64,000 bases of DNA from Ruminococcus sp. (GCA_016290875.1 JAEEVL010000002.1:1-64000), one strand, 5' to 3'. Shown: positions 24,921 to 34,447, numbered from the stretch's first letter. Notes: a model not told the origin generated them from the sequence alone. Program-made: numbers and translations.

Positions 24921-25874
24921 ATGACTCAGACAGGAAATAAACCGCGTGTCCTTGCGGTCGTGGGACCTACTGCGTCCGGCAAGACATGGCTGGGAGTCCA
25001 GCTTGCGAAGATATACGGCGGAGAGGTCATATCTGCCGATTCCATGCAGATATACAAGGGTATGGACATAGCCTCCGCAAAGCCGACGGAAGCGGAAAAG
25101 GAGGGTATACCTCACCACCTCATGGGCTTTCTTGATATGGATGTAACGTTCAGTGCAGCGGACTATGTGAAGCTTGCCAAAGAGAAGATAGACGAAGTCC
25201 TAAGCCGCGGAAAACTGCCTATAATCGTGGGCGGAACAGGTCTGTATGTGGACTCTCTCCTCGAGAATGTGAAGTTTTCTGAGGGCGGCAGCGATGAAGC
25301 CTACCGTGAGGAGCTTATGGCCTTTGCCCGTGAACAGGGCGCGGAAGCGCTCCACGCAAGGCTTGCAGAAAAGGATCCGGAAGCCGCAGCGGCTATCCAC
25401 CCGAACAATATAATAAGAGTAGTCCGTGCGCTCGAGGTCTGCCACGTCACCGGAAGGCGTTTCAGCAAGCTGAAAGCCGAGAGCCGCACCGAGGAGAGCC
25501 CCTATGACTCGCTTATACTCGGCCTCAGCTACGAGGACAGGGCAGTGCTCTACCGCAGGATAGACCTGAGAGTTGAAGAAATGGCGAAAAACGGTCTCGT
25601 TGAAGAGGCGAGAGAGCTCTGGGAAGCCGGCGGGATGAAGACTTCTGCCAACGCTATCGGCTACAAGGAGCTGATACCTTACTTCGCCGGAGAGATGTCT
25701 CTTGAGGAGTGTATCGCTAAAATTCAGCAGGAAACGCGCCGCTACGCCAAAAGACAATTGACGTGGTTTAGAAAAAATGACCGTATTAAGTGGATTATTT
25801 TGGGCGAATTTGATAAAAAGACTGAAATTTTAGAAAAATCACAAAAATGTATAGCAAATTTTTGGAATATATGA
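24921..25874 (+). CDS. miaA: tRNA dimethylallyltransferase MiaA
   Basis: 317 residues. P-loop GPTASGKT near residue 14, SADSMQIYKGMDIASAKPT substrate motif, GGTGLYVDSL, and the C-terminal ANAIGYKEL and KRQLTWFR. It adds dimethylallyl to A37 of tRNAs reading U-starting codons, giving the substrate for MiaB. Start has GGGAGGAG upstream; 16 bases after mutL. The last about 30 codons become A/T-rich and probably carry promoter sequence for hfq. Confidence 0.96.
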   Translation: MTQTGNKPRVLAVVGPTASGKTWLGVQLAKIYGGEVISADSMQIYKGMDIASAKPTEAEKEGIPHHLMGFLDMDVTFSAADYVKLAKEKIDEVLSRGKLPIIVGGTGLYVDSLLENVKFSEGGSDEAYREELMAFAREQGAEALHARLAEKDPEAAAAIHPNNIIRVVRALEVCHVTGRRFSKLKAESRTEESPYDSLILGLSYEDRAVLYRRIDLRVEEMAKNGLVEEARELWEAGGMKTSANAIGYKELIPYFAGEMSLEECIAKIQQETRRYAKRQLTWFRKNDRIKWIILGEFDKKTEILEKSQKCIANFWNI

Positions 25875-25974
25875 TATAATGTAGTGTGTGTATTTCTGTT
25901 TATAATCAGAAATCATCACAGAGATGTATTATACGGTCGAAGACCGCAAATATTAAAGACAGGAGCAAATGTGT

Positions 25975-26214
25975 ATGAACAAGACGATCAATCTGCAGGA
26001 CGTGTTCCTCAATCAGTGCAGAAAAGACAAGATCGTAGTTACGATCATCCTTACAAACGGATTCCAGTTCAAGGGAATGGTTAGAGGCTTTGACAGCTAT
26101 GTTGCTATCTTCGACTGTGAAGGAAAGCAGCAGCTCGTTTACAAGCACGCTATCTCTACTATCATCCCTGCAAGACCTGTTTCTATCCTCGACGCTGCAG
26201 AGAAAAGCGAATAA
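25975..26214 (+). CDS. hfq: RNA chaperone Hfq
   Basis: 79 residues. Sm1 motif is [25 protein letters not shown] and Sm2 is [15 protein letters not shown], with the [13 protein letters not shown]-terminal helix. It forms a hexamer that pairs small RNAs with mRNAs. Of the two ATGs, 25975 has AGGAG at 9 bases while 25969 has only 3, so 25975 is chosen. A TATAAT at 25875 upstream may start transcription. The miaA-hfq order is conserved in many bacteria. Confidence 0.96.
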   Translation: MNKTINLQDVFLNQCRKDKIVVTIILTNGFQFKGMVRGFDSYVAIFDCEGKQQLVYKHAISTIIPARPVSILDAAEKSE

Positions 26215-26226
26215 GGTGCTGATTAA

Positions 26227-27483
26227 ATGCGCTTTTTAAGACCGGAAGGCAGCTTTATGGTGAAAATGCTGCGCAATACGGTGCTTGTCCTGTTCGTTGT
26301 AGTCTTTATCAGCGTAATCTACAACATGAAGAACAGGGAGAGCGATACCGAGAGCGCACTCATCGCAGAAGCTACCGCCTCCGCAGAGTTCAAAGGCGTT
26401 TTTATAAGAGCCGAACAGCCGGTAAAATACAGCGGCAACGGCGTTCTTGTATACAATGTCTCCGACGGCGGAAGACTGGGTAACGGAAGCGTTATCGCAG
26501 AAGCTTACCCCGACGGCTCTCAGATGACCGTCCGCCGTGAAGAGGCTGCTGTACAGAAACAGCTCGACCTGCTTAAAAAGATACAGAACCCCGGTACCCG
26601 TGAGGCTGCCCAGCCGGCAGAACTCTCGGCAGGTATCGAGGAGATATACCGCAATCTCATGCTCTGCCGCGACAAGCAGGACTATGATGAGATAGCCGGT
26701 CTGAAGGACGAGCTCCTCGTAAAGATGAGCACCTATCAGATCATAACAGGCGAAGTCTCAGACTTCAGTCAGCAGATCATCGACCTGCAGTACAGGCTCA
26801 GCCAGCTGAAGGTCCAGGAAAAGACCGCTACCGAAGTGATCTCTTCACCGAGATCATGCTATTTCGTGAGCTACTGTGACGGATATGAGGAAACTCTCAA
26901 CAAGAGCGCACTCGATACCCTTACCGCAGATCAGCTGCTCGAGATAGAGGATAAGAGGTCTGATGATCCCAGAGTCGTTGGAAAGCTGATAGACGGTTAC
27001 AGCTGGTATCTTGCCGGAGTCGTTGACAACTCCCACCAGGAGTACAAGGTCGGCGACTATGTGCGCATACGTCCGGAATCTTCTCAGGACATCTTCTCAG
27101 CCGAGGTGCTCGACATAAGGGACGACGGAAATCAGAAAAAGTCGGTCCTCATACTTGCCTGCCGTGAATTCAGCAGCGAGCTCGTTCAGCACAGAACAGA
27201 GAACATCGAGCTTGTAAGAGGTACCTACCGCGGACTCAAAGTGCCGCGTGAAGCCATCCGCTTCGTTACTGCTGAAGAGACTGAAGGTGAAGGCGAAAAC
27301 GCCGTGACCAAGGAAGTTACCTACAAGGGCGTTTATGTCCTTAAAGGCGAACAGGTACAGTTCAAAAAGATAGATGTTATCTATGAGGGCAGCAATTACG
27401 TTCTCTCCTCTCTCGATCATACCGGCGATGACAGCTATCTTGTACTATATGACGATATTATGATCGAAGGTGTTGATGAATAA
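26227..27483 (+). CDS. HlyD-like membrane adaptor protein of the division cluster
   Basis: 418 residues with one N-terminal membrane helix (about 17-36: TVLVLFVVVFISVIY), a lipoyl/barrel-sandwich part (GVFIRAEQPVKYSGNGVLVYNVSDGGRLGNGSVIAEAY), a helical hairpin (about 110-200) and C-terminal beta domains. This is the plan of HlyD-type adaptors, but no ABC or efflux partner is adjacent. In related Clostridia such a gene often sits before yggS-sepF, so a cell-envelope role linked with division is inferred. Start has AAGGTG 8 bases upstream; 12 bases after hfq, and the next gene starts directly after its stop. Confidence 0.7.
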   Translation: MRFLRPEGSFMVKMLRNTVLVLFVVVFISVIYNMKNRESDTESALIAEATASAEFKGVFIRAEQPVKYSGNGVLVYNVSDGGRLGNGSVIAEAYPDGSQMTVRREEAAVQKQLDLLKKIQNPGTREAAQPAELSAGIEEIYRNLMLCRDKQDYDEIAGLKDELLVKMSTYQIITGEVSDFSQQIIDLQYRLSQLKVQEKTATEVISSPRSCYFVSYCDGYEETLNKSALDTLTADQLLEIEDKRSDDPRVVGKLIDGYSWYLAGVVDNSHQEYKVGDYVRIRPESSQDIFSAEVLDIRDDGNQKKSVLILACREFSSELVQHRTENIELVRGTYRGLKVPREAIRFVTAEETEGEGENAVTKEVTYKGVYVLKGEQVQFKKIDVIYEGSNYVLSSLDHTGDDSYLVLYDDIMIEGVDE

Positions 27484-28170
27484 GTGGAGAACGACTTCAG
27501 CTATGTCGGCGAAAACCTTAAAAGAATAAGGGATAACGTCCGCGAAGCCTGCGCAAAGGCAGGAAGAGAAGAGGACAGCGTAAGGATCATGGCTGTCACA
27601 AAGACAGTTGCCCCTGAGATCGTGAACTATGCGATACAGCAGGGAATGGACCTTCTCGGCGAAAACCGTGTCCAGGAATTTCTCTCAAAAAAAGACATCT
27701 ACCTTAAAAGTGCAGAGGTGCATATGATCGGTCACCTCCAGACTAACAAGGTAAAATATATCATAAACGACGTGAGTATGATCCAGTCGGTGGACAGCGA
27801 AAAGCTGCTCGCCGAGATAAGCCGCCTTGCTGTAAAGAACGGCAGGACTATGGATATACTCTGTGAGGTAAATATCGGCGGTGAGGATTCAAAGAGCGGC
27901 ATCGCTCCCGAAGCTCTCCGCGGACTGCTCGAAAAGGCGGCTCAGACCGAAGGCGTTCGCCTGAGGGGACTGATGACAATACCGCCTCCGTCAGACAGCG
28001 ATATTTTCCTCGGAAGAATGAAAGAGCTCTATGACAGTTTTTCCGATGAATTCTCAATGGACGTGCTGTCTATGGGAATGACTCACGATTATGCTGCGGC
28101 AGTCCGCATGGGTTCAACTCTCGTAAGAGTTGGAACAGGGCTGTTCGGAGCAAGAAACTATGCAATATGA
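27484..28170 (+). CDS. yggS: YggS/YlmE family PLP homeostasis protein
   Basis: 228 residues of the alanine-racemase-N fold. The PLP Lys is in IMAVTKTV, with LGENRVQE, HMIGHLQTNK, VNIGGEDSKSG and the C-terminal SMGMTHDYAAAVRMGSTLVRVG. It carries PLP without a known enzyme reaction and keeps B6 and amino acid pools balanced. GTG start directly after the preceding stop. First of the ylm-type division genes here; ylmG is missing from the cluster. Confidence 0.93.
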   Translation: MENDFSYVGENLKRIRDNVREACAKAGREEDSVRIMAVTKTVAPEIVNYAIQQGMDLLGENRVQEFLSKKDIYLKSAEVHMIGHLQTNKVKYIINDVSMIQSVDSEKLLAEISRLAVKNGRTMDILCEVNIGGEDSKSGIAPEALRGLLEKAAQTEGVRLRGLMTIPPPSDSDIFLGRMKELYDSFSDEFSMDVLSMGMTHDYAAAVRMGSTLVRVGTGLFGARNYAI

Positions 28171-28285
28171 CGCTATGGCGTGAATACGCGCGATCACAGC
28201 GGAATGCTGAAAGACCACGGAGATCCGCATTGCTCCCGCGGTGTCAAAAAATAAATATATCAAATGCGGAGAAGGAGTATTTAGG

Positions 28286-28765
28286 ATGAAATTGTTTGAG
28301 AACATTAAGGAATTTTTCTTTGCTGCTGAGGACGAGGATTTCGACGAGGCAGATGTACCGGTACGTGCAGGCGCAGAGAGACCTAACTATGCCCGTTCTG
28401 AAGCAGAAGATCCCACAGCCGTTGCTATGGCTGCCGCAGAAGGCGGTACAGGCAGAAGAAACAAAGTCGTTAATATCCAGACAACTGCACAGCTCCAGGT
28501 CGTTCTCGTAAAGCCTTCAGCTTTTACAGATGCAAAGCAGATCGCAGATCATCTTATCGCCAAGAAGACAGTTGTTCTCAATCTTGAGACAGCTTCTCCC
28601 GAGAACAAGAGAAGGATCATTGATTTCCTCGTTGGTGTTGCTTACGCTAACGGCGGAAGCCTCAAGCCTGTTGCAAACCTGACATATATCATCACTCCCT
28701 ATAATGTTGGCTTTATCGGCGAAGACCTCGTGGGAGAGCTGGAGAACAACGGCGTATTTATCTGA
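28286..28765 (+). CDS. sepF: Cell division protein SepF
   Basis: 159 residues. N-terminal amphipathic helix (MKLFENIKEFFFA) for membrane binding, a flexible acidic linker, and the C-terminal SepF domain (VVLVKPSAFTDAKQIADHL..VVLNLE...RRIIDFLVGVAYANGGSL). It anchors FtsZ filaments to the membrane and shapes the septum. ATG 28286 has GAAGGAG upstream and gives the proper N-terminal helix; the track start is too early. Overlaps ylmH by one base (TGATG). Confidence 0.94.
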   Translation: MKLFENIKEFFFAAEDEDFDEADVPVRAGAERPNYARSEAEDPTAVAMAAAEGGTGRRNKVVNIQTTAQLQVVLVKPSAFTDAKQIADHLIAKKTVVLNLETASPENKRRIIDFLVGVAYANGGSLKPVANLTYIITPYNVGFIGEDLVGELENNGVFI

Positions 28766-29523
28766 TGAACTCGCCTGAGGACAAGCTCTTTGAGGCAAAG
28801 CTCGGAGATATGACCGACCGCTGTGAGAGATACGCCTCGCCGGTGTATTCCTCATTTTTAGACGAGCGTCAGTGCATACTGGCACAGCAATGGTGTCAGC
28901 GTAATGCAGGAGAGCTCGGTTACAGTTTCAGCGGCGGCTATGAGGGAGCAAGAAGAAAAATGCTTGCGGTCTTTCCGGTGTTTTGTGCGGATTATGTTGA
29001 TAACGAATATCCGATGAAGTGCCTGACGCTGACCTACCGTAAGGAGGACAAGCTCACGCACAGGGATATTCTCGGAACTTTTATGGGACAGCGTTTAAAA
29101 CGCGAAGTCATCGGGGATATTATAGTCGGTGAGGGCGAAGCGCAGACCTTCGTCACGGACGTTGCGGCAAAGTCGCTGATGTCGTCTGTGTCAAAGATAG
29201 GAAGAGTCGGCGTAAAGCTCACAGACAGCAAAGGATTTGAGCTCGATACGGAACAGAGCTTCAAGGAGATCGGCGGAACGGTCGCTTCGTTAAGGCTGGA
29301 CTGCGTAGTCAGTCTTGCTGCGAACCTAAGCCGTGAAAAAGCTGCTGCCCTTATTCGTGCCGACAAGGTGGAGATAAACCACTTCCCGGCGTCTTCTGTC
29401 TCACAGGAATTGAAGGAGGGGGACACCCTCTCGATAAGAGGAAGCGGCAGATATATCCTTTCCGGTATAGACGGTCTGACGAAAAAAGGCCGCATACACA
29501 TAAATCTTCGTAAATATATTTAG
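28765..29523 (+). CDS. ylmH: YlmH family S4-domain RNA-binding protein
   Basis: 252 residues. N-terminal YlmH domain (FLDERQCILAQQW, FPVFCADY), then a C-terminal S4 domain (RLDCVVSLAANLSREKAAALIRADKVEIN). YlmH proteins bind RNA; Bacillus YlmH has been linked to rescue of stalled ribosomes, and the gene is kept in the division cluster. Its start overlaps the sepF stop, so translation is likely coupled. Confidence 0.9.
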   Translation: MNSPEDKLFEAKLGDMTDRCERYASPVYSSFLDERQCILAQQWCQRNAGELGYSFSGGYEGARRKMLAVFPVFCADYVDNEYPMKCLTLTYRKEDKLTHRDILGTFMGQRLKREVIGDIIVGEGEAQTFVTDVAAKSLMSSVSKIGRVGVKLTDSKGFELDTEQSFKEIGGTVASLRLDCVVSLAANLSREKAAALIRADKVEINHFPASSVSQELKEGDTLSIRGSGRYILSGIDGLTKKGRIHINLRKYI

Positions 29524-29535
29524 AGGTGAATGAAA

Positions 29536-30084
29536 ATGATAACAGCAAAAGACGTAAGAAATAAGAGATTTGAAAAGGCAGCCTTCGGTTACAAGCAGGA
29601 GGAGATCGACGAATTTCTTTCACAGCTCGAAGCTGAGCTCGACGAAATGGAGCGCGAGCGTGCAGAGGCTAACAATAAGATACAGATACTTGCCGACAAG
29701 GTAAGAGAATATATGAAGGATGAGGACGCTCTCAAGGACGCTCTTCTCGGCGCTCAGAAGCAGGGCCACCAGGTGATCGCCGAGGCTCAGGAAAAGGCTG
29801 ACGCTATCCTTGCTGAAGCTCAGGCTAAGGCTGACGAGCTCGAGGACGAGGCTGTTCGCCAGCACGCTGAGGCTATGGAGAAGAACCGCGAGGAGATCGC
29901 CAAGGAGAAGGAAGCTCTCATCGAGGCTCAGCAGCAGGTAGCTGATTTCAAGAAGAGCCTCTTTGATATGTACAAGAGCCATCTCGAACTCATCTCATCT
30001 ATGCCCGAGACTTTTGAGGATGCTGCTCCGGCTTACGAGCCCGAAACAGCTGAGGAGATCGCAGCAGCTGTTGCAGCTGAATAA
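29536..30084 (+). CDS. divIVA: DivIVA-family cell division/polarity protein
   Basis: 182 residues. The N-terminal DivIVA domain (MITAKDVRNKRFEKAAFGYKQEEIDEFL) recognises curved membrane, followed by a long coiled coil rich in Glu, Lys and Ala (about 25-150) and an acidic Ala/Glu tail. It marks poles and septa. ATG 29536 lies 7 bases after AGGTG and is preferred over 29530. Its place between ylmH and ileS matches Bacillus and Clostridia. Confidence 0.93.
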   Translation: MITAKDVRNKRFEKAAFGYKQEEIDEFLSQLEAELDEMERERAEANNKIQILADKVREYMKDEDALKDALLGAQKQGHQVIAEAQEKADAILAEAQAKADELEDEAVRQHAEAMEKNREEIAKEKEALIEAQQQVADFKKSLFDMYKSHLELISSMPETFEDAAPAYEPETAEEIAAAVAAE

Positions 30085-30136
30085 GATAAGTTTATAATTA
30101 TTTATAAATAATAAGCACGAAAGGAGGAGCTTGCCG

Positions 30137-30157
30137 ATGTATGGCAGGCTCACGTGA
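30137..30157 (+). CDS. Possible six-codon leader ORF before ileS
   Basis: ATG TAT GGC AGG CTC ACG TGA (MYGRLT) begins 9-10 bases after AAGGAGGAG and ends 2 bases before the ileS ATG. The strong ribosome site fits this tiny ORF better by distance than ileS itself. It may couple translation into ileS, or the spacing may instead be closed by the hairpin at 30130-30148. Confidence 0.35.
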   Translation: MYGRLT

Positions 30158-30159
30158 AA

Positions 30160-32940
30160 ATGGCACAGGATTATAATACCACCCTGAATTTACCGGTAAC
30201 AGAATTCCCGATGCGCGGAAACCTTCCGAAGAGAGAACCTGAAACTCTCGAAAAATGGGAAAAACAGAGACTCTATTACAAGATCATTGAGAAGAATAAG
30301 GACAAGAAGACCTATATTCTCCATGATGGACCTCCCTATGCAAACGGCGAGATACACATGGGTCATGCTCTTAACAAGAGCCTTAAGGATTTCATCGTCA
30401 AGTATAAGAATATGAGCGGATTCTGTGCGCCATACGTTCCCGGCTGGGACACTCACGGACTTCCTATCGAGCTGAAGGCTATGAAGGCTATCGGCGTCAA
30501 GGACGGCGCTATCCCTCCGACAGAGCTCAGAAAGCACTGCCGTGAATATGCAATGACTCAGGTCGCAAACCAGATGAAGGGCTTCAAGAGACTCGGTTCA
30601 CTGGGCGACTATGACTATCCCTACCTCACACTCCGTCCTGAGTATGAGGCAAGACAGGTCGAGGTATTCGGCACTATGGTCAAGAAGGGCTATATGTACA
30701 AGGGACTCAAGCCGGTTTACTGGTGCCCTGACTGTAATACAGCTCTCGCAGAGGCTGAGATCGAGTATTCAAACGATCCCTGCTACTCTATCTATGTAAA
30801 GTTCAATGTTACCGATGACAAGGGTATGTTCAGCGGTATGGGACTCGACCTCTCCAAGATATACTTCGTTATCTGGACAACAACTACATGGACTATCCCC
30901 GGAAACCTGGCTATCTGCCTCGGACCGCAGTACAATTATACACTCGTTCACGTTGGCGACGAGTACTATGTAATGGCTGAAGAGCTCGTTAAGACCACTA
31001 TGGAGACTGCCGGTATCACTGAGTATACCACAGAGGGCATCTTCACAGGTGCAGAGCTCGAGGGCATGAAGACAAAGCACCCCCTCTATGACCGTCCGTC
31101 ACCGATCATCGTCGGCGACCATGTTACACTCGAAAGCGGTACAGGCTGTGTTCATACAGCTCCCGGTTACGGTGTAGAGGACTTTGAGGTCTGCAAGAAG
31201 TACGATGACATCGGTATCATCGTATGCGTTGACTCCAAGGGTAAGCAGACTGCCGAGGCTGGCGAATTCGAGGGCATGGACACAGATCAGGCGAACAAGG
31301 CTATCGCTGCTAAGCTCACAGAGCTCGGCGCAATGCTCGCTACACAGAAGATCGTCCACCAGTATCCTCACTGCTGGAGATGTAACAGCCCTATCATATA
31401 CAGAGCAACTGAGCAGTGGTTCTGTTCAGTAAACGGATTCAAGGATGACGCTATCAAGGCTATCGAGTCCGTTAAGTGGATCCCTGAGTGGGGTGAGGAC
31501 CGCATCAAGGGAATGGTACGCGACAGAAGCGACTGGTGTATCTCCCGTCAGAGAACATGGGGCGTTCCGATACCTGTTGTTTACTGTAAGGACTGCGGTA
31601 AGCCCATCTGCACAGATGAGACTATCAAGGCTATCGCTGATCTCTTCCGCAAAGAGGGAAGTGACACATGGTGGACAAAGGAGCCTTCCGAGTTCATCCC
31701 TGCAAGCGTTAAGTGCGAGTGCGGCTGCGGCGAATTCACAAAGGAATTCGACATCATGGACGTATGGTTCGACAGCGGCGTATCCCATACATCAGTAATG
31801 GAAGGCGATGACTTCCCGAGCCTTACATGGCCGGCTGATCTCTATCTCGAGGGTGCAGACCAGTACAGAGGATGGTTCCAGTCATCACTTCTTACATCAG
31901 TAGTATACAAGGGTGCTTCTCCTTACAAGGCAGTATGCACACACGGCTGGGTAGTTGACGGCGAAGGCAAGGCTATGCACAAGTCTCTCGGCAACGGTAT
32001 CGACCCGAGCGAGATCACAGACCAGTACGGTGCTGATATCCTCCGTCTGTGGGTCGCTTCTTCTGACTACCACAGCGATATACGTATCTCCAAGCCTATC
32101 CTCAGCCAGCTTTCCGATGCTTACAAGAAGATCAGAAACACAGCTCGTTTCATTCTCGGAAACCTCGGCAACGGCAAGGGCTTTGATCCCGATAAGGACA
32201 GCGTATCCGACGATCAGCTCACAGAGCTCGACAAGTGGGCACTTATGCGTCTTGACACCCTCATCGACAAGGTGAAGGAAGGCTATGAGGCATTTGATTT
32301 CCACATCGCATTCCACGCTATCCATAACTTCTGCGTAATCGATATGTCGAACTTCTATCTCGACATCATCAAGGACAGACTCTACTGCGAGAAGGAGGAC
32401 TCAGTCCTCAGACGTGCTGCTCAGACAGCTATGTACCGCATACTGAGCGCTGTTGCAAGACTTGCAGCTCCTATCATCTCATTCACAGCTGAGGAGATCT
32501 GGCAGTTCATGCCGCACGCAGCTGCTGATGATACAGAGAGCGTATTCCTCAATCAGATGCCTGAGAAGAGCAGCATCGAGTTCAGCGCAGAGTACATTGA
32601 AAAGTGGGACTTCATTTACAGCACAAGAGAGGCTGTAAACAAGGTCCTCGAAGATGCAAGAAATGCTAAGACTATCGGTAAGTCACTCGAAGCTAAGATA
32701 ATCATCAAGAGCAGTGATGCTGACTTCGACCGTTACAGCGCACTTGCTGACCACCTCAAGGACATCCTCATCGTATCAGGCGTTGAGGTCGAGAAGTCCG
32801 GTGCTGCTGAGACTTCATTCGAGGTTGCTAAGGCTGACGGCGAGAAGTGTGAGCGCTGCTGGTGCTACTCCAAGTACGTTGGTACAAACCACGATCACCC
32901 GACTCTCTGTGAGAGATGTGCGATCGCTGTTGAAGCATAA
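30160..32940 (+). CDS. ileS: Isoleucyl-tRNA synthetase
   Basis: 926 residues. HIGH motif as GPPYANGEIHMGHALNK, WDTHGLPIE, the CP1 editing domain, KMSKS motif in variant form AMHKSLGNGI, and C-terminal zinc knuckles (CERCWCYSKY and CERC). It charges tRNA-Ile and edits valine. ATG 30160 gives the usual start; the Shine-Dalgarno site (AAGGAGGAG) is about 30 bases upstream, with a hairpin and a six-codon ORF between. No T-box leader is present in the 75-base gap after divIVA, unlike many Firmicute ileS genes. Confidence 0.96.
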   Translation: MAQDYNTTLNLPVTEFPMRGNLPKREPETLEKWEKQRLYYKIIEKNKDKKTYILHDGPPYANGEIHMGHALNKSLKDFIVKYKNMSGFCAPYVPGWDTHGLPIELKAMKAIGVKDGAIPPTELRKHCREYAMTQVANQMKGFKRLGSLGDYDYPYLTLRPEYEARQVEVFGTMVKKGYMYKGLKPVYWCPDCNTALAEAEIEYSNDPCYSIYVKFNVTDDKGMFSGMGLDLSKIYFVIWTTTTWTIPGNLAICLGPQYNYTLVHVGDEYYVMAEELVKTTMETAGITEYTTEGIFTGAELEGMKTKHPLYDRPSPIIVGDHVTLESGTGCVHTAPGYGVEDFEVCKKYDDIGIIVCVDSKGKQTAEAGEFEGMDTDQANKAIAAKLTELGAMLATQKIVHQYPHCWRCNSPIIYRATEQWFCSVNGFKDDAIKAIESVKWIPEWGEDRIKGMVRDRSDWCISRQRTWGVPIPVVYCKDCGKPICTDETIKAIADLFRKEGSDTWWTKEPSEFIPASVKCECGCGEFTKEFDIMDVWFDSGVSHTSVMEGDDFPSLTWPADLYLEGADQYRGWFQSSLLTSVVYKGASPYKAVCTHGWVVDGEGKAMHKSLGNGIDPSEITDQYGADILRLWVASSDYHSDIRISKPILSQLSDAYKKIRNTARFILGNLGNGKGFDPDKDSVSDDQLTELDKWALMRLDTLIDKVKEGYEAFDFHIAFHAIHNFCVIDMSNFYLDIIKDRLYCEKEDSVLRRAAQTAMYRILSAVARLAAPIISFTAEEIWQFMPHAAADDTESVFLNQMPEKSSIEFSAEYIEKWDFIYSTREAVNKVLEDARNAKTIGKSLEAKIIIKSSDADFDRYSALADHLKDILIVSGVEVEKSGAAETSFEVAKADGEKCERCWCYSKYVGTNHDHPTLCERCAIAVEA

Positions 32941-32950
32941 TTTGAACTAT

Positions 32951-32977
32951 ATTGCCTGCTGCCGGTCGGGGCGGCAG
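32951..32977 (+). promoter_or_regulatory. Intercistronic hairpin between ileS and lspA
   Basis: GCCTGCTGCC...GGCGGCAGGC is a 10-bp stem with one G-U pair but no T-run. It may stabilise the upstream mRNA or attenuate transcription. Confidence 0.45.
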
Positions 32978-33002
32978 GCGTATTATTTGAAAGGATAGAT
33001 AT

Positions 33003-33533
33003 ATGGCTGTATTGCTTGTAGCGGCTGTCATCGTTCTGATATTTGCCGATCAGGCTGTTAAATACTGGGCTGTTCATTATCTCAAGGAGCGCGGTAGTAT
33101 CCGCTTCATACACTTCGGAGACTTCAAGGTGTTAGACCTGACTTATCTCGAAAACGATGGCGCGATATTCGGAAGTATGTCGGGACAGAAGTGGTTCCTT
33201 ATCGGCTTCACTTCGATAGTCCTCGTGCTTGGGATATATCTGCTGTTTAAGTACATGAAGCGCTCGAAGCTCCTGACACTGGCGATACTTCTGTTCGTGT
33301 CCGGCGGTATCGGAAATATAATCGACCGTCTAAGACAGGGATATGTAGTGGATATGTTCGATGTCAAGCTGTTCAAGTTCGCAATATTCAATGTGGCTGA
33401 CATATACGTGACCTGTGCTTTTGTGCTCCTTATGATCTACGTGATATTCGTTGATCCTAAGATACAGGCAAAGACAAAAGCTGAAGCAGAAGCTGCAAAG
33501 GCTTCCGCAGAAAAGGATGCTGCCAATGAGTGA
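33003..33533 (+). CDS. lspA: Lipoprotein signal peptidase (LspA)
   Basis: 176 residues with four membrane helices. Conserved signatures: DQAVKYW, ENDGAIFGS, the first catalytic Asp in GGIGNIIDRLRQGYVVDMFD, and the second in FNVADIYV. It cleaves lipoprotein signal peptides before the lipidated Cys. The C-terminus carries an extra Lys/Ala/Glu-rich cytoplasmic tail (about 155-176). Start has GAAAGGAT upstream; it overlaps the next gene by 8 bases. Confidence 0.95.
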   Translation: MAVLLVAAVIVLIFADQAVKYWAVHYLKERGSIRFIHFGDFKVLDLTYLENDGAIFGSMSGQKWFLIGFTSIVLVLGIYLLFKYMKRSKLLTLAILLFVSGGIGNIIDRLRQGYVVDMFDVKLFKFAIFNVADIYVTCAFVLLMIYVIFVDPKIQAKTKAEAEAAKASAEKDAANE

Positions 33534-34437
33534 GACAGTAACTCTCACGCCTGAGAGCGGCGACCGCGGTACACGCATAGACAAGTATATTTCGGATAAT
33601 ATTGCGCTGACTCGTTCGGCTGTGCAGGGGCTCATAGAAAAGGGAATGGTCACGGCCGACGGCGGCAGTATCGCTAAGAATTACAAGCTGCGCGGCGGCG
33701 AGTCCATCACAGTTGAGATACCCGAGCCGGAGCCAATGGACGCTGTTCCGGAGGACATACCGCTCGATATAATTTATGAGGACGACGATCTTCTCGTCGT
33801 GAACAAGCCTAAGGGCATGGTGGTTCACCCTGCACACGGCAACTACACCGGGACTCTCGTCAATGCTCTGCTTCACCATTGCGGTGACAGTCTTTCGGGG
33901 ATAAACGGCGTGATACGTCCGGGAATAGTCCACCGTATAGACAAGAACACGAGTGGACTGCTCATAGTTGCGAAGAATGACGCGGCTCATCTGAAGCTTG
34001 CCGAGCAGATAAAGGTCCACAGTTTTACGCGCGAGTACGAAGCTGTTGTGACCGGCGCGATGAAGCAGGAGAGCGGCACAGTCGATGCACCTATCGGCAG
34101 GCATAAGACTGACCGCAAGAAGATGTGCGTTACTGCGGAGAATTCCCGCAACGCCGTAACTCATTACGAAGTTTTGAAGCAGTACGGCGGTTTTGCTCAT
34201 CTGCGCCTGAGACTCGAGACCGGAAGAACTCATCAGATCAGAGTGCATATGGCATATATAGGACATCCGGTCCTTGGCGATGATGTTTACGGAAAGCCTT
34301 ACAAGGGGCTTGAGGGACAATGTCTCCACGCCCGCAAGATAGGTTTTATCCACCCTTCAACAGGGGAATATATGGAGTTTCAGAGTGAACTGCCCGATTA
34401 TTTCAGAGCAGTCCTCAACAAACTCGAAAAGATGTAG
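33526..34437 (+). CDS. RluD-family large-subunit pseudouridine synthase
   Basis: 303 residues. N-terminal S4 domain (TRIDKYISDNIALTRSAVQGLIEKGMV), then the RluA/RluD catalytic domain with HRIDKNTSGLLIVAKN (catalytic Asp) and LETGRTHQIRVHMAYIGHPVLGDDVYG. It makes pseudouridine in 23S rRNA, probably at the RluD-type sites. ATG 33526 lies within the lspA end with AAAAGGA 7-8 bases before it; the track start inside lspA is rejected. The lspA-rluD pair is widespread. Confidence 0.92.
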   Translation: MSETVTLTPESGDRGTRIDKYISDNIALTRSAVQGLIEKGMVTADGGSIAKNYKLRGGESITVEIPEPEPMDAVPEDIPLDIIYEDDDLLVVNKPKGMVVHPAHGNYTGTLVNALLHHCGDSLSGINGVIRPGIVHRIDKNTSGLLIVAKNDAAHLKLAEQIKVHSFTREYEAVVTGAMKQESGTVDAPIGRHKTDRKKMCVTAENSRNAVTHYEVLKQYGGFAHLRLRLETGRTHQIRVHMAYIGHPVLGDDVYGKPYKGLEGQCLHARKIGFIHPSTGEYMEFQSELPDYFRAVLNKLEKM

Positions 34438-34447
34438 GAGGCAGCCA

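Noticed and set aside
30085-30160. T-box riboswitch before ileS
   Set aside because: The gap is only 75 bases and contains no T-box sequence or long stem; ileS is inside an operon.
33457-34353. 298-residue minus-strand ORF opposite the RluD-type gene
   Set aside because: Antisense shadow; the sense frame has clear pseudouridine synthase motifs.
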